This document shows, one piece after another, positions 38,929 through 47,609 of a stretch of 64,000 nucleotides of DNA. The position numbers and the translations under genes are program-made. Each line of letters opens with the position of its first letter. Within the stretch, counting starts at the first letter, position 1. This DNA comes from Saccharomonospora glauca K62. Lineage in GTDB: Bacteria > Actinomycetota > Actinomycetes > Mycobacteriales > Pseudonocardiaceae. The notes beneath the pieces are model-generated. The model saw only the letters and a program-made list of their open reading frames with translations, was not told where the DNA came from and searched no databases. The stretch is from positions 3,766,562 to 3,830,561 of the forward strand of contig NZ_CM001484.1 in assembly GCF_000243395.2 (NCBI RefSeq). The letters are read 5' to 3'.

Positions 38929-39696
38929 GTGCGGGTTCTGATTACCGGGGCTGGTGGGTTTCTGGGCCGTACGCTGGCCACGCTGCTGCATCGGCAGGGC
39001 AGCAAGGTCGCCGCCGTGGTCCGGCCGGGGCGCGTCCCCGACCTGCCCGCGGGCATCGAGATACACGGTGTTGATGTGCGCGACCGGAACGCGCTCACCG
39101 CCGTGGTGCGGAAACACTCGCCGGATGTGGTGGTGCACCTGGCGGCGTTGAAGAACATCCGCGACTCCCACACCAACGAGGATGCTTACCGCGCCACCAA
39201 CGTCGACAGCACCCTCCACCTGATCGACGCCCTCAACCCCCTCGCTTCACCCGTGCACGTGGTCTATGCCTCCACCGTCGCGGTCTACGGACCCCAACCA
39301 CACCCCGACGAGAACACGCCCGCCGACCCGCGGAATCCTTACGCGCGAACGAAACTCGACGCCGAAACCGCGCTCGAAACCGCAGCTACTACAGGTCGCT
39401 GCCGCGCTACGGTGCTGAGGTTCGCCAACATCGCCGGCGGCTACGGCACGATCCACGACCCCAACACCAACGCGATCATCCCCCACGTCCTGGCCAGCGC
39501 CCGCACCGGCGAACCCGTCCCAATCCACGGTGCCGGTGACAGCGTCCGCGACTACCTCCACGGCCACGACGCCGCAGACGCCATCATCACCACCCTCACC
39601 CCGCGGCACTCATTCCGCCGATACAACGTCGACAGCGGACACGGCGCCAGCATCACCGACGCCTGGCACACCTCCACAACCACACAAGCCCCCTAA
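38929..39696 (+). CDS. NAD-dependent sugar epimerase/dehydratase, truncated
   Basis: An extended SDR of 255 residues with the Rossmann loop ITGAGGFLGRTLA, the active-site YASTVAVYG and the catalytic Tyr-x-x-x-Lys in NPYARTKL. Family members run to about 310-330 residues. Here the protein goes from YNVDSGHGASI straight to TDAWHTST and stops, which looks like an in-frame loss of about 55 residues from the substrate domain. GTG at 38929 follows GGAG. It sits between the integrase remnant and the RHS locus and is possibly inactive. Confidence 0.7.
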   Translation: MRVLITGAGGFLGRTLATLLHRQGSKVAAVVRPGRVPDLPAGIEIHGVDVRDRNALTAVVRKHSPDVVVHLAALKNIRDSHTNEDAYRATNVDSTLHLIDALNPLASPVHVVYASTVAVYGPQPHPDENTPADPRNPYARTKLDAETALETAATTGRCRATVLRFANIAGGYGTIHDPNTNAIIPHVLASARTGEPVPIHGAGDSVRDYLHGHDAADAIITTLTPRHSFRRYNVDSGHGASITDAWHTSTTTQAP

Positions 39697-39774
39697 AACA
39701 CCACCACAACACGCGCGTCAAGGGCACCCCTGACCAAAGCAGCTCCAGCGTGGCTGCCTACCCCCTCGACCGAA

Positions 39775-39798
39775 GAATTGAAACTTGAGTTTCAATTC
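39775..39798. promoter_or_regulatory. 24-bp palindrome upstream of the RHS toxin locus
   Basis: GAATTGAAACT and AGTTTCAATTC form a perfect 11-bp inverted repeat with a 2-bp centre. It lies about 104 bp before the YbaB-like gene, is AT-rich against its surroundings, and is well placed to be an operator for the toxin operon. It could alternatively be a terminator for the epimerase, though no T-run follows. Confidence 0.6.
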
Positions 39799-39901
39799 AT
39801 TCCCTCCCGGCCGCGCGTTCAGCCAGCCAAGAATTCCCCGCTTCAGTGAGAAAAACTCATTACTCTCTGAACACACATCCACCAGGCGACGGGGGAACGA
39901 C

Positions 39902-40357
39902 ATGGACCACAGCATCCTCGACCCGGACAGCGCCAAGGAACGGCTCAGGGAGTGGAAGGACCGCATCGACAAGCTCGCCGCCGACACCCGGACGATGAGC
40001 GAGCGGCTGCAGGGGGTGCGGGCCACCGCGACCGACCCGAGCGGACTCGTCGAGGTCACCATCGACTCCACGGGTTCGCTGGTCGACCTGAAGTTGACCA
40101 GCAAGATGCAGAGCACCAAACCGGACGTGGTCGCGCAGACGATCATGCAGACTCTCGCCGAGGCGAAGAACCAACTGGCCGACCAGTCCCAACAGATCAT
40201 CGCCGAGACCGTGGGCACCGACTCCCCCGCGGCGCGGGCGATCGCGGAATCCGTGGGGAACCAGCTGCGCAGTGAGCCCGTCCAAAAAACCGATTCCGCG
40301 GAAACCGACCACGAGGACGACGACTACGAGAACCGTTCCTTCCTGAAAAAGGACTGA
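39902..40357 (+). CDS. YbaB/EbfC-family protein of the RHS locus
   Basis: A 151-residue protein with the YbaB/EbfC-type fold: a long helix (about 10-45, AKERLREWKDRIDKLAADTRTMSERL) and VRATATDPSGLVEVTIDSTGSLVDLKL. The C-terminal 30 residues are acidic. YbaB proteins bind DNA, but versions next to WXG/ESX-type genes in actinobacteria seem tied to secretion clusters instead. It is the first gene of a four-gene run, 3 bp before the EspC-like gene. ATG at 39902 follows GGGGGA. Confidence 0.82.
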   Translation: MDHSILDPDSAKERLREWKDRIDKLAADTRTMSERLQGVRATATDPSGLVEVTIDSTGSLVDLKLTSKMQSTKPDVVAQTIMQTLAEAKNQLADQSQQIIAETVGTDSPAARAIAESVGNQLRSEPVQKTDSAETDHEDDDYENRSFLKKD

Positions 40358-40360
40358 GCC

Positions 40361-40675
40361 ATGGGCGACGGGTACAAGGTTCGCGCGGAACAACTCCGAG
40401 CGCATGCGGACAAGGTCGAGCAGATCCAGGCGCGGTTCGACGCGGTCAAGGGGGCCAGTTCCCACATCCAGCAGAACGACCAGGCCTACGGACTGCTCTG
40501 TGGGTGGATAGCCGCGGTTCTCGAAGGCCGACACACCCGGCAGGACGAGCTGATCGACTACGTCTCGGAGAACCTCTCGATGGCCGCGCAGTCCCTGCGC
40601 TCGGCGGCGGACCTCTACGAAAGTAACGACAAGGAACACGCGGACCTCATCACCTCGGCTGGTGAGTTGCCATGA
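40361..40675 (+). CDS. EspC-like type VII secretion target
   Basis: A 104-residue helical protein, matching the T7SS EspC-type family: GYKVRAEQLRAHADKVEQIQARF, a central AYGLLCGWI motif and LRSAADLYESNDKEHADL at the end. Such small helical-hairpin proteins pair with larger WXG partners and may mark cargo for export. Its stop overlaps the next start (ATGA at 40672), showing coupling to the WXG-like protein. Confidence 0.8.
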   Translation: MGDGYKVRAEQLRAHADKVEQIQARFDAVKGASSHIQQNDQAYGLLCGWIAAVLEGRHTRQDELIDYVSENLSMAAQSLRSAADLYESNDKEHADLITSAGELP

Positions 40676-41373
40676 GTAACGATTCGTTGGTCGCGCCGGT
40701 GGAGTCGACTCGTAAGGCGTGGACCGGCGCCAGCTTGGCCGACAGCGTCGAGGGCCTGGTCACCTCGATCCAAAGCGGGGACTGGGTCTCCGGGGCACTG
40801 GCCGGGGTGGGGTTGGGGCTGGAGGTCACCTCCACCGTCCTGGATCCGTTCAGCGCGTTGTTGTCCAACGGGCTGGGCTGGGCCATGGAGTACTTCGAGC
40901 CGCTGCGGAAGGTCCTCGACGAGCTGACCGGCATGCCCGACGTGGTGGCTTCCCACGCCGCGACGTGGAACAACATGGCCACGGAACTGGCGGCCATGGC
41001 CGAGGACCTCTCCTCCAGCCTGGAAAGCGACCTGCCCGACTGGCAGGGCGGGGCGGCCGAGGCCTACCAGACGATGATGTCCAACAACGTCGACGCCATC
41101 GGAGGGCTGTCGGCGATCTCGGCCGCGATGGCCTCGGCCACCGAAGGCGCGGGTGGTCTGGTGCAGATGACCCGCGACATCGTGCGCGATCTAATCGCCG
41201 ACCTGGTGGCGCGGGTGGTCGTGTGGGCGGCCGAGGCGATCTTCGTGGTGACGATCCCGGTGGTCGCGGCCCAGATCGCCTCCGCGGTGGCCAAGTGGGC
41301 CGGCCGCATCTTCTCCTTCGTCACCAGTCTGATCGACAGCCTGACCAACCTGAGCAAGCTTTTAAACGGCTGA
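40672..41373 (+). CDS. WXG100-like membrane-associated protein
   Basis: A 233-residue protein with a WXG-type helical hairpin: the turn DWQGGAAEAY has Trp124 and Gly126, flanked by long Ala/Glu-rich helices. The C-terminal third is hydrophobic (about 175-208) and could span the membrane. Proteins of this type precede RHS or LXG-like toxins in actinobacteria and are sometimes fused to them, probably acting as the export or docking module. Ten bp separate it from the RHS gene. Confidence 0.75.
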   Translation: MSNDSLVAPVESTRKAWTGASLADSVEGLVTSIQSGDWVSGALAGVGLGLEVTSTVLDPFSALLSNGLGWAMEYFEPLRKVLDELTGMPDVVASHAATWNNMATELAAMAEDLSSSLESDLPDWQGGAAEAYQTMMSNNVDAIGGLSAISAAMASATEGAGGLVQMTRDIVRDLIADLVARVVVWAAEAIFVVTIPVVAAQIASAVAKWAGRIFSFVTSLIDSLTNLSKLLNG

Positions 41374-41383
41374 GGGGGAGCTC

Positions 41384-44300
41384 GTGGCCAAGCCGAAAGG
41401 AAACACCGGGGGCACCACCAAACCACACGGAGACACCACCACCCACGGCGACAACGGAGGACAAAGACGCAAACCCTCCCAACGCATGGGCAACATCGAC
41501 GCCAGCTCCAGCGTCTCCAAAGCCCAAGACGCCACCTACCAAGCCGCCCAAGGCGGCCGCCCCGGCAACAACAAACCCAACACCAACACCACCACCCCCT
41601 CCAACACGACCACCACACCGAAGACCGATACCCAATTCACCAAACCCAACAACGCCGACGACACTCCCCTGAAGGACCGGTCCGAGGACCCACAGAGCCC
41701 CACCAGGGACGGGGACAAGCGGAACATCACGGGAGACCCTGTCGACATCGCCACCGGCGAAGTGGTCCTGCAACAGACCGACGTGGAACTGGAGTCGGTC
41801 CTTCCCCTGGTATTGAAACGAACACACCTGTCCTCGTACCGCGTCGGAAGATACTTTGGACAGTCTTGGACATCCACACTGGACCAAAGGCTGGAGTTGG
41901 GTAGTGCCGGTGTGTCATTCGCAGCGGAGGACGGCAAACTGTTGCTGGCCCCGAACCCTGCAGTCGGTGCCACCGTCAAGTTCGAAAGCTCGCTCCACGA
42001 ACTGACCCGCGACGACGACGGCGGCTTCACCCTCACCGAACACGGCACCGGGCGGAAACTGCTGTTCGCCCCCGGTGGGAACGTCCTACCGATCACCGCG
42101 ATCGTGGACCGCAACGGGCATCGGATCGACTTCGAGTACGACGCCGCGGGAATCCCGGTCGAAGTGCGGCATTCCGGCGGCTATCGCATCCGGGTCGAGT
42201 CCGACAACGGCCTGGTCACGGCACTGTACCTGCGCGAGGCGGACAACGGCTCCGACGTGCTGTTGATGCGCTACGGCTACGAGGACCGTCGGCTCACCGA
42301 GGTGATCAACGCTTCGGGTCTGCCGATGCGCTTCACCTACGACCATGCGGGCCGCATCACCAGCTGGACCGACCGCAACGACAGGTGGTATCGCTACACC
42401 TACGACTCCAAGGGCCGCATGGTGTCCGGCGAGGGATCCGGCGGATTCCTCAGCGGCACGATGGAGTACGACGACGAGAACCGAATCACCTACTGGACCA
42501 ACTCCCTGGGCGCCCGCACGACCTACCACCTCAACGAAGCGGGCCAGACGATCCGTGAAATCGACCCGCTGGGCAACGAAACGCTGTCCGAATGGGATGA
42601 ATACGACCGCCTGTTGTCCCGCACCGACCCGCTCGGCCGTACCACGCGCTACGAGTACGACGACGAGGGCAACCTGATCGTCCTGACACGCCCGGACGGC
42701 AGCCAGGCCCGGTTCGAGTACAACGACCTCGGGCTTCCGGTCACCATCATCGCACCGGACGGCACGGTGACACGGCGCGAATACGACGAACGCGGGAACC
42801 TCGTTAGGGTGATCGATCCACTAGGGGCGGTCACCAGCTACTCCTACGACGAACGCGGCCACCTGACAACCATCACGGATGCTTTGGGCAACGTGCAGCG
42901 GATCGAAACCAACGCAGCGGGATTGCCGGTCGCGATCACAAATCCACTCGGCCATAAAACCCTTTATGAATTCGATGGATTCGGCCGCCTCATCGCAGTT
43001 ACAGACCCACTTGGCGGAACAACCCGGTTCGGCTGGAACATAGATGGAAAACTGATATACCGAACACTTCCTGATAGTTCGAAGGAAAATTGGACTTACG
43101 ACGGAGAAAACAATCTCCGGAAGCGCATCAATGCACTGGGACAGTCCACCGATACTAAAGTAACACACTTCGATCTACCCTCAGAAATTACTCGGGCAGA
43201 CGGGACTCGCCTCCAATTCAGCTACGACACAGAACTTCGCCTAACCAGCGTCACCAATGAACAAGGATTGGTGTGGCGATATGAGTATGACGCTGCTGGA
43301 AATCTGATTCGCGAGATTGACTTCAACGGTCGTGTTATCACCTACCGCTACGATGCAGCCGGACAATTAGTAGAGCGCACCAACGGCGTCGGTGAATCCG
43401 TCCAGTTCATTCGAGACCAACTCGGCAACGTAATCAAAAGACAAGGACAAAATTCCGCGTCAACATTCGTTTACGATCCATTAGGTCGACTTCTCGAGGC
43501 AACAAATGAAGATTTCCGGGTAACCTATCGTCGGGACGCGCTTGGGCGGGTAATCTCTGAGTCCATAAATGGGCGGACCATTAGTTCAGTTTACGACCCA
43601 TTAGGTCGTCGAACCCATCGACGCACACCTTCTGGCGCGGAAAGCAGATGGGAGTATGACTCGAACGGTAACCTCGTCGCGCTACACACAGCTAATAAGA
43701 CACTGCTTTTCGAGCACGACTCCGCAGGTAGAGAAGTTCAGCGTCAGATTGGCGTCGACACTGTTCTGACACAGGCTTGGGATGTCAACCATCGACTTCT
43801 CTCACAATCCATTACCAACGCAGCAGGCCGTCGAGTGCAGCAGCGATCTTACACGTATCGCGCTGACGGCTATTTGACCGGAATCAATGATCAGCTCATC
43901 GGGCCTCGCACATTTGACTTGGATCCCGCAGGACGAGTCACCGCAGTTAGCGGGCCAGGCTGGAGCGAACACTATGCTTATGGCAAATCTGGAAACCCGA
44001 TCCATGCCACCTGGCCGACACTTCCGGACTCAACAGATAACGATGAACTCGGTGAACGAGAGTACAACGGCACGCTCATTCGCCGCGTGGGTAACGTTCG
44101 GTACGAGCACGACGCCCAAGGGCGCGTGGTGCTACGGCAACGAAAGCGCCTCTCCCGTAAACCCGAAACCTGGCGGTACTATTGGGATGACGAGGACCGC
44201 TTGGTCGAAGTCCTTACGCCAGAAGGTTCCCGGTGGCGATACCGCTATGACGCCTTAGGACGACGTGTCGAGAAACAGCGCTTATCTCCCGACGGCTCTC

Positions 44301-45223
44301 ACGTTCTGGAGCGAATTGAATTCACTTGGGACGGCACAGTCCTAGCTGAACAAGCGCATACTGTTGGAGTCGTTGAAGGATTCGTTCCCAGCACTACCCG
44401 AGTCACCGTTTGGGAATATCAACCCGGCACCTTCCGTCCACTAACACAAACCGAACGAGCTCCGCTACGCAACGCGCCACAGCAGTGGATCGACGAACAA
44501 TTCTACTCAATCATCACCGATCTCGTCGGGGCCCCTACCGAACTGATCAATGACCAAGGTGGGATCGCTTGGTTCCAACGCACCACTCTTTGGGGTAAAT
44601 CCACAGCACAGAGCAGCGCCGGAGGCTATACCCCACTGCGGTTCCCAGGCCAGTACTACGACCAAGAAACGGGGCTCAACTACAACTTCCACCGCTACTA
44701 CGATCCCAGCTCCAGCTACTATGTGAGTGCGGACCCACTAGGCCTGGTGGCAGGTCCGGACCCACACCGCTATGTCTCGAACCCAACGGAGTTCGTGGAC
44801 CCACTGGGGCTCGCACCGTACAAGCTCAACCTGGGTTCGGGACAGAACCCGATGGAAGGAGCAATCAACCTCAATCCAAAACCGGATGTGGGCGTTGACG
44901 TCGTCGCTAGAGCGGAGCAACTCCCGTTTCGGGATGGCACGTTCAAAGAAGTCCACGCTATCAACCCATATGGCTACCAACCGGTATCAGCGGAAACGGC
45001 TAGGGTCTTGGAGAAAGGTGGGATGCTCTACGTTACGGGGAGCCCCAAGAATAAGTGGATCAAACCCCCGAGCGACCCCGAATCGTTTGGTCTCGTTCAA
45101 CTGACCCCCAAGGAAGGGGTTCCCATGATCCCCGAGCATCAGTTTGGAACGCAGCGCCTAACTAATGGCGAGCCACTACGTACCACCGAGAACCATCGGA
45201 CACACATCTATCGAAAGCTCTAG
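41384..45223 (+). CDS. RHS-repeat polymorphic toxin with methyltransferase-like tip
   Basis: A 1279-residue toxin-delivery protein. It has a Thr/Asn/Pro-rich N-terminus (1-110), a DUF6531-type start (GDPVDIATGEVVLQQTDVEL, about 118), many YD repeats (about 240-1080) such as YEYDDEGNLIVLTRPDGS, and the RHS core RFPGQYYDQETGLNYNFHRYYDP (about 1086) ending VDPLGL (about 1144). The 135-residue variable tip starts APYKLNLGSGQNP (SAM motif I-like) and has DVVARAEQLPFRDGTF and ARVLEKGGMLYVTG, the pattern of a class I methyltransferase. GC falls clearly in the last 60% of the gene. Target of the tip is unknown. Confidence 0.9.
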   Translation: MAKPKGNTGGTTKPHGDTTTHGDNGGQRRKPSQRMGNIDASSSVSKAQDATYQAAQGGRPGNNKPNTNTTTPSNTTTTPKTDTQFTKPNNADDTPLKDRSEDPQSPTRDGDKRNITGDPVDIATGEVVLQQTDVELESVLPLVLKRTHLSSYRVGRYFGQSWTSTLDQRLELGSAGVSFAAEDGKLLLAPNPAVGATVKFESSLHELTRDDDGGFTLTEHGTGRKLLFAPGGNVLPITAIVDRNGHRIDFEYDAAGIPVEVRHSGGYRIRVESDNGLVTALYLREADNGSDVLLMRYGYEDRRLTEVINASGLPMRFTYDHAGRITSWTDRNDRWYRYTYDSKGRMVSGEGSGGFLSGTMEYDDENRITYWTNSLGARTTYHLNEAGQTIREIDPLGNETLSEWDEYDRLLSRTDPLGRTTRYEYDDEGNLIVLTRPDGSQARFEYNDLGLPVTIIAPDGTVTRREYDERGNLVRVIDPLGAVTSYSYDERGHLTTITDALGNVQRIETNAAGLPVAITNPLGHKTLYEFDGFGRLIAVTDPLGGTTRFGWNIDGKLIYRTLPDSSKENWTYDGENNLRKRINALGQSTDTKVTHFDLPSEITRADGTRLQFSYDTELRLTSVTNEQGLVWRYEYDAAGNLIREIDFNGRVITYRYDAAGQLVERTNGVGESVQFIRDQLGNVIKRQGQNSASTFVYDPLGRLLEATNEDFRVTYRRDALGRVISESINGRTISSVYDPLGRRTHRRTPSGAESRWEYDSNGNLVALHTANKTLLFEHDSAGREVQRQIGVDTVLTQAWDVNHRLLSQSITNAAGRRVQQRSYTYRADGYLTGINDQLIGPRTFDLDPAGRVTAVSGPGWSEHYAYGKSGNPIHATWPTLPDSTDNDELGEREYNGTLIRRVGNVRYEHDAQGRVVLRQRKRLSRKPETWRYYWDDEDRLVEVLTPEGSRWRYRYDALGRRVEKQRLSPDGSHVLERIEFTWDGTVLAEQAHTVGVVEGFVPSTTRVTVWEYQPGTFRPLTQTERAPLRNAPQQWIDEQFYSIITDLVGAPTELINDQGGIAWFQRTTLWGKSTAQSSAGGYTPLRFPGQYYDQETGLNYNFHRYYDPSSSYYVSADPLGLVAGPDPHRYVSNPTEFVDPLGLAPYKLNLGSGQNPMEGAINLNPKPDVGVDVVARAEQLPFRDGTFKEVHAINPYGYQPVSAETARVLEKGGMLYVTGSPKNKWIKPPSDPESFGLVQLTPKEGVPMIPEHQFGTQRLTNGEPLRTTENHRTHIYRKL

Positions 45224-45228
45224 GCGAC

Positions 45229-45558
45229 ATGTCTATCGAATCCATGCGAATCATCATGAACGGTTTGATCGAGCGGCTGCACCCCCAACTGCCCGGATCA
45301 GCCCTTGGTGATGTTCTTGACCAGCTGATCTACCTCGTAGACGACAACGGAAGCGACTTAATACAGGTATGTCGCGAATGGGTTCGGAGTAGTGATTTCC
45401 GACGCGTCGATGCAGCGTTGAGCTTGTCCGAGGCGTTCCTCTTCAACACCCGAAATGAATTGGAAACGGAGTTAAGGGCAGTTGCAGAAAAATGGCCAGA
45501 GCTGGCTCCCAAAGCCACAAAGATCCTCAGCGACTGGGATCAAGTCAACCCAAGCTGA
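45229..45558 (+). CDS. Candidate immunity protein for the RHS toxin
   Basis: A 109-residue acidic, helical protein without a recognised domain (MSIESMRIIMNGLIERLHPQ ...). It begins 5 bp after the RHS stop, the usual place for the cognate immunity gene, and shares the lower GC of the toxin tip. The ending APKATKILSDWDQVNPS has no signal or membrane segment, so it would act in the cytoplasm against the toxin tip. Role is inferred only from position and size. Confidence 0.65.
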   Translation: MSIESMRIIMNGLIERLHPQLPGSALGDVLDQLIYLVDDNGSDLIQVCREWVRSSDFRRVDAALSLSEAFLFNTRNELETELRAVAEKWPELAPKATKILSDWDQVNPS

Positions 45559-46061
45559 CCTTCATAATAAAGCTTGCAAAGCAAGCATGATAACTACTCC
45601 ATATAAAACACATCCGGGCTACACAATAAACCCTCCGAAACCGGATGATAGCCACCAGGGACGCCACTTAGGAGAAGTGTCATTTTCAACTGCCCAGGGA
45701 ACGCATCCGATCATTCAGCTGGACCGGCTTAGAACCACAATTTCAACCATCACGTTGAAGCGGCGATCGACATGGTCTTCGCTGGAAGGTTCACCTATCC
45801 GCACACATTCGGGAGCACCCTGCTCGGGCAGACAACTATAGCCATATGCACGGTTGTCGATTCCCCTGATCTCACCGTAAGTGGAGGTGGTGATGGCGTC
45901 GATAGCGCCGCATCCCGGTGAGAATGTCGAATCCGAGGGGGCTGCGCGTCTTTATCCGACGGTACCTCACTGACCACCTGGGGCCAGGTCATGACTTCCA
46001 TCTCACGTTGTCGTCGGGAAGGCTCTACGCCGTAAGCTTCGGATGCCCCGGAAGGACGGAC
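45559..46061. other. Degenerate region downstream of the RHS locus
   Basis: About 500 bp of mixed base composition without a convincing gene. Open frames exist, for example 45482-45841, but they lack a start signal and match nothing I know. The low GC at 45560-45800 resembles the toxin tip, so this may be the remains of another toxin or immunity module. Confidence 0.4.
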
Positions 46062-46838
46062 ATGACGGAACAGTACGAGTCGATCCGCGTGGAGACCCGT
46101 GACCGCGTGACGACCGTCGTTCTCGACCGCCCGGAGCGGCGTAACGCCGTGGACGGGCCGATGGCCGCGGAACTCGCGCACGCGTTCAAGGCCTTCGACC
46201 AGGATCCGGACGCCGACGTCGCGGTGCTCTGGGGCAACGGTGGACACTTCTGCGCGGGCGCCGACCTGAAGGCCGTGGGCACTCCGCGCCAGAACACGGT
46301 CGCGGTGTCCGGGGACGGCCCGATGGGACCGACGCGACTGCGGTTGAGCAAACCGGTGATCGCCGCGGTGGAGGGCTACGCGGTGGCCGGTGGGTTGGAA
46401 CTGGCGATCTGGTGCGACCTCAGGGTGGTGGCCTCGGACGCGATATTCGGCGTCTTCTGCCGACGTTGGGGTGTGCCGCTCATCGACGGCGGCACCGTTC
46501 GTCTGCCCCGACTCATCGGCACCAGCCGGGCCATGGACATGATCCTCACCGGCCGTCCCGTCGACGCGCGGGAAGCCGCCGAGTTCGGGCTGGCCAACCG
46601 GGTCGTCGCTGCCGGAACCGCGCGTGAGGAAGCCGAAAAGCTCGCTCGTCGGCTCACCGAGTTCCCGCAGACATGCTTGCGCAACGACAGGAGGTCGGTC
46701 TACGAGCAGGAAGGCCTCACCGAGGAGGAGGCCCTGCGCTTCGAGATCGGCGTCGGCATGGAGTCACTGCGTGCCGACGGAACCTCCGGCGCCGCCCGAT
46801 TCTCCGCCGGTGCCGGCCGACACGGCTCCTTCTCCTGA
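46062..46838 (+). CDS. Enoyl-CoA hydratase/isomerase family protein
   Basis: A 258-residue crotonase-fold protein. It has VLDRPERRNAVDGPMAAEL, the oxyanion-hole GGHFCAGADLKAV, KPVIAAVEGYAVAGGLELAIWCDLRV with the second hole, and GVPLIDGGTVRLPRLIG. In true hydratases two Glu are needed; here the first region has ELAIWCDLR and the second has IDGGTV, so activity as a hydratase is not certain. ATG at 46062 follows GGAAGGAC; a longer frame upstream lacks a good site. No beta-oxidation partners are adjacent. Confidence 0.88.
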   Translation: MTEQYESIRVETRDRVTTVVLDRPERRNAVDGPMAAELAHAFKAFDQDPDADVAVLWGNGGHFCAGADLKAVGTPRQNTVAVSGDGPMGPTRLRLSKPVIAAVEGYAVAGGLELAIWCDLRVVASDAIFGVFCRRWGVPLIDGGTVRLPRLIGTSRAMDMILTGRPVDAREAAEFGLANRVVAAGTAREEAEKLARRLTEFPQTCLRNDRRSVYEQEGLTEEEALRFEIGVGMESLRADGTSGAARFSAGAGRHGSFS

Positions 46839-46918
46839 CGTCGCTCGGCGCGGCGGTCGATCCGGCCGCGAGGCCCATGGTGCTAACACCCGACTCCTCT
46901 TTCCGCCACGATGGCGGG

Positions 46919-47377
46919 ATGGACGACGTCACCATTCACCCCGCCGTCCCGGAAGACCTCCCCGCCGTCGCCGCGTTGCGCTGGAACTGGCTTCGGGAGA
47001 ACGGTGACGCGCCCGCCGTCATCCGCGACGAGTTCGTCAGCCACTTCGTCGACTGGGCGGGCAAGCACGCCGAGACCCACCGGTGTCCGGTGCTCGTCCG
47101 CGGCACGACCGTGATCGGCATGGCGTGGTTGGCACTCGTCCCGCGCGTGCCGACCCCTCGGTCGCTCTCGCGCTACTCCGGCGACGTCCAGTGCGTGTAC
47201 GTGACGCCGGGCGAGCGGAACTCCGGCCTCGGGGGGAAGCTCATCGACGCGGTGGTGGAGCTGGAGCGCAAGCTCGGTCTGGAGCGGGTCACGGTGCACT
47301 CCTCCTTCCGCGCCATCTCCGCCTACTGTCGACACGGCTTCACCGCTTCGCCTCGTCTTCTGCAGAAGCATCTTTGA
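46919..47377 (+). CDS. GNAT family N-acetyltransferase
   Basis: A 152-residue acetyltransferase. VTIHPAVPEDLPAVAALRWNWL opens the fold, VQCVYVTPGERNSGLGGKLIDAVVELE holds the acetyl-CoA loop (here RNSGLGGKL in place of Q/RxxGxG/A), and YCRHGFTASPRLL ends it. ATG at 46919 is assigned; ATG at 46877 is in frame. Substrate unknown. It lies 80 bp after the hydratase gene on the same strand. Confidence 0.82.
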   Translation: MDDVTIHPAVPEDLPAVAALRWNWLRENGDAPAVIRDEFVSHFVDWAGKHAETHRCPVLVRGTTVIGMAWLALVPRVPTPRSLSRYSGDVQCVYVTPGERNSGLGGKLIDAVVELERKLGLERVTVHSSFRAISAYCRHGFTASPRLLQKHL

Positions 47378-47609
47378 GACCGTCGGACCCACATGACAGC
47401 CTCCCGTCATACGCGATCGCCCCATGCCACCTCTGGCCGCCGACGAACGCGCCTCGGCGGAAGAACGACTCGGTCTCTACCGCGTCTCCTGGCCCGGAAA
47501 CGCCCCGGTCCGGCGGACGGAGCTGCTTCGCACCGCATCGGCGCCACCCGTCGCCGTGGACGTCCGCGAGCGGCCCCGACGGCGCCACGGGGCCCTCGGG
47601 GCCGCTCGC

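Noticed and set aside
45482..45841. A 119-residue frame after the RHS immunity gene
   Set aside because: It overlaps the end of the immunity gene in another frame, lacks a ribosome site and has no recognisable features.
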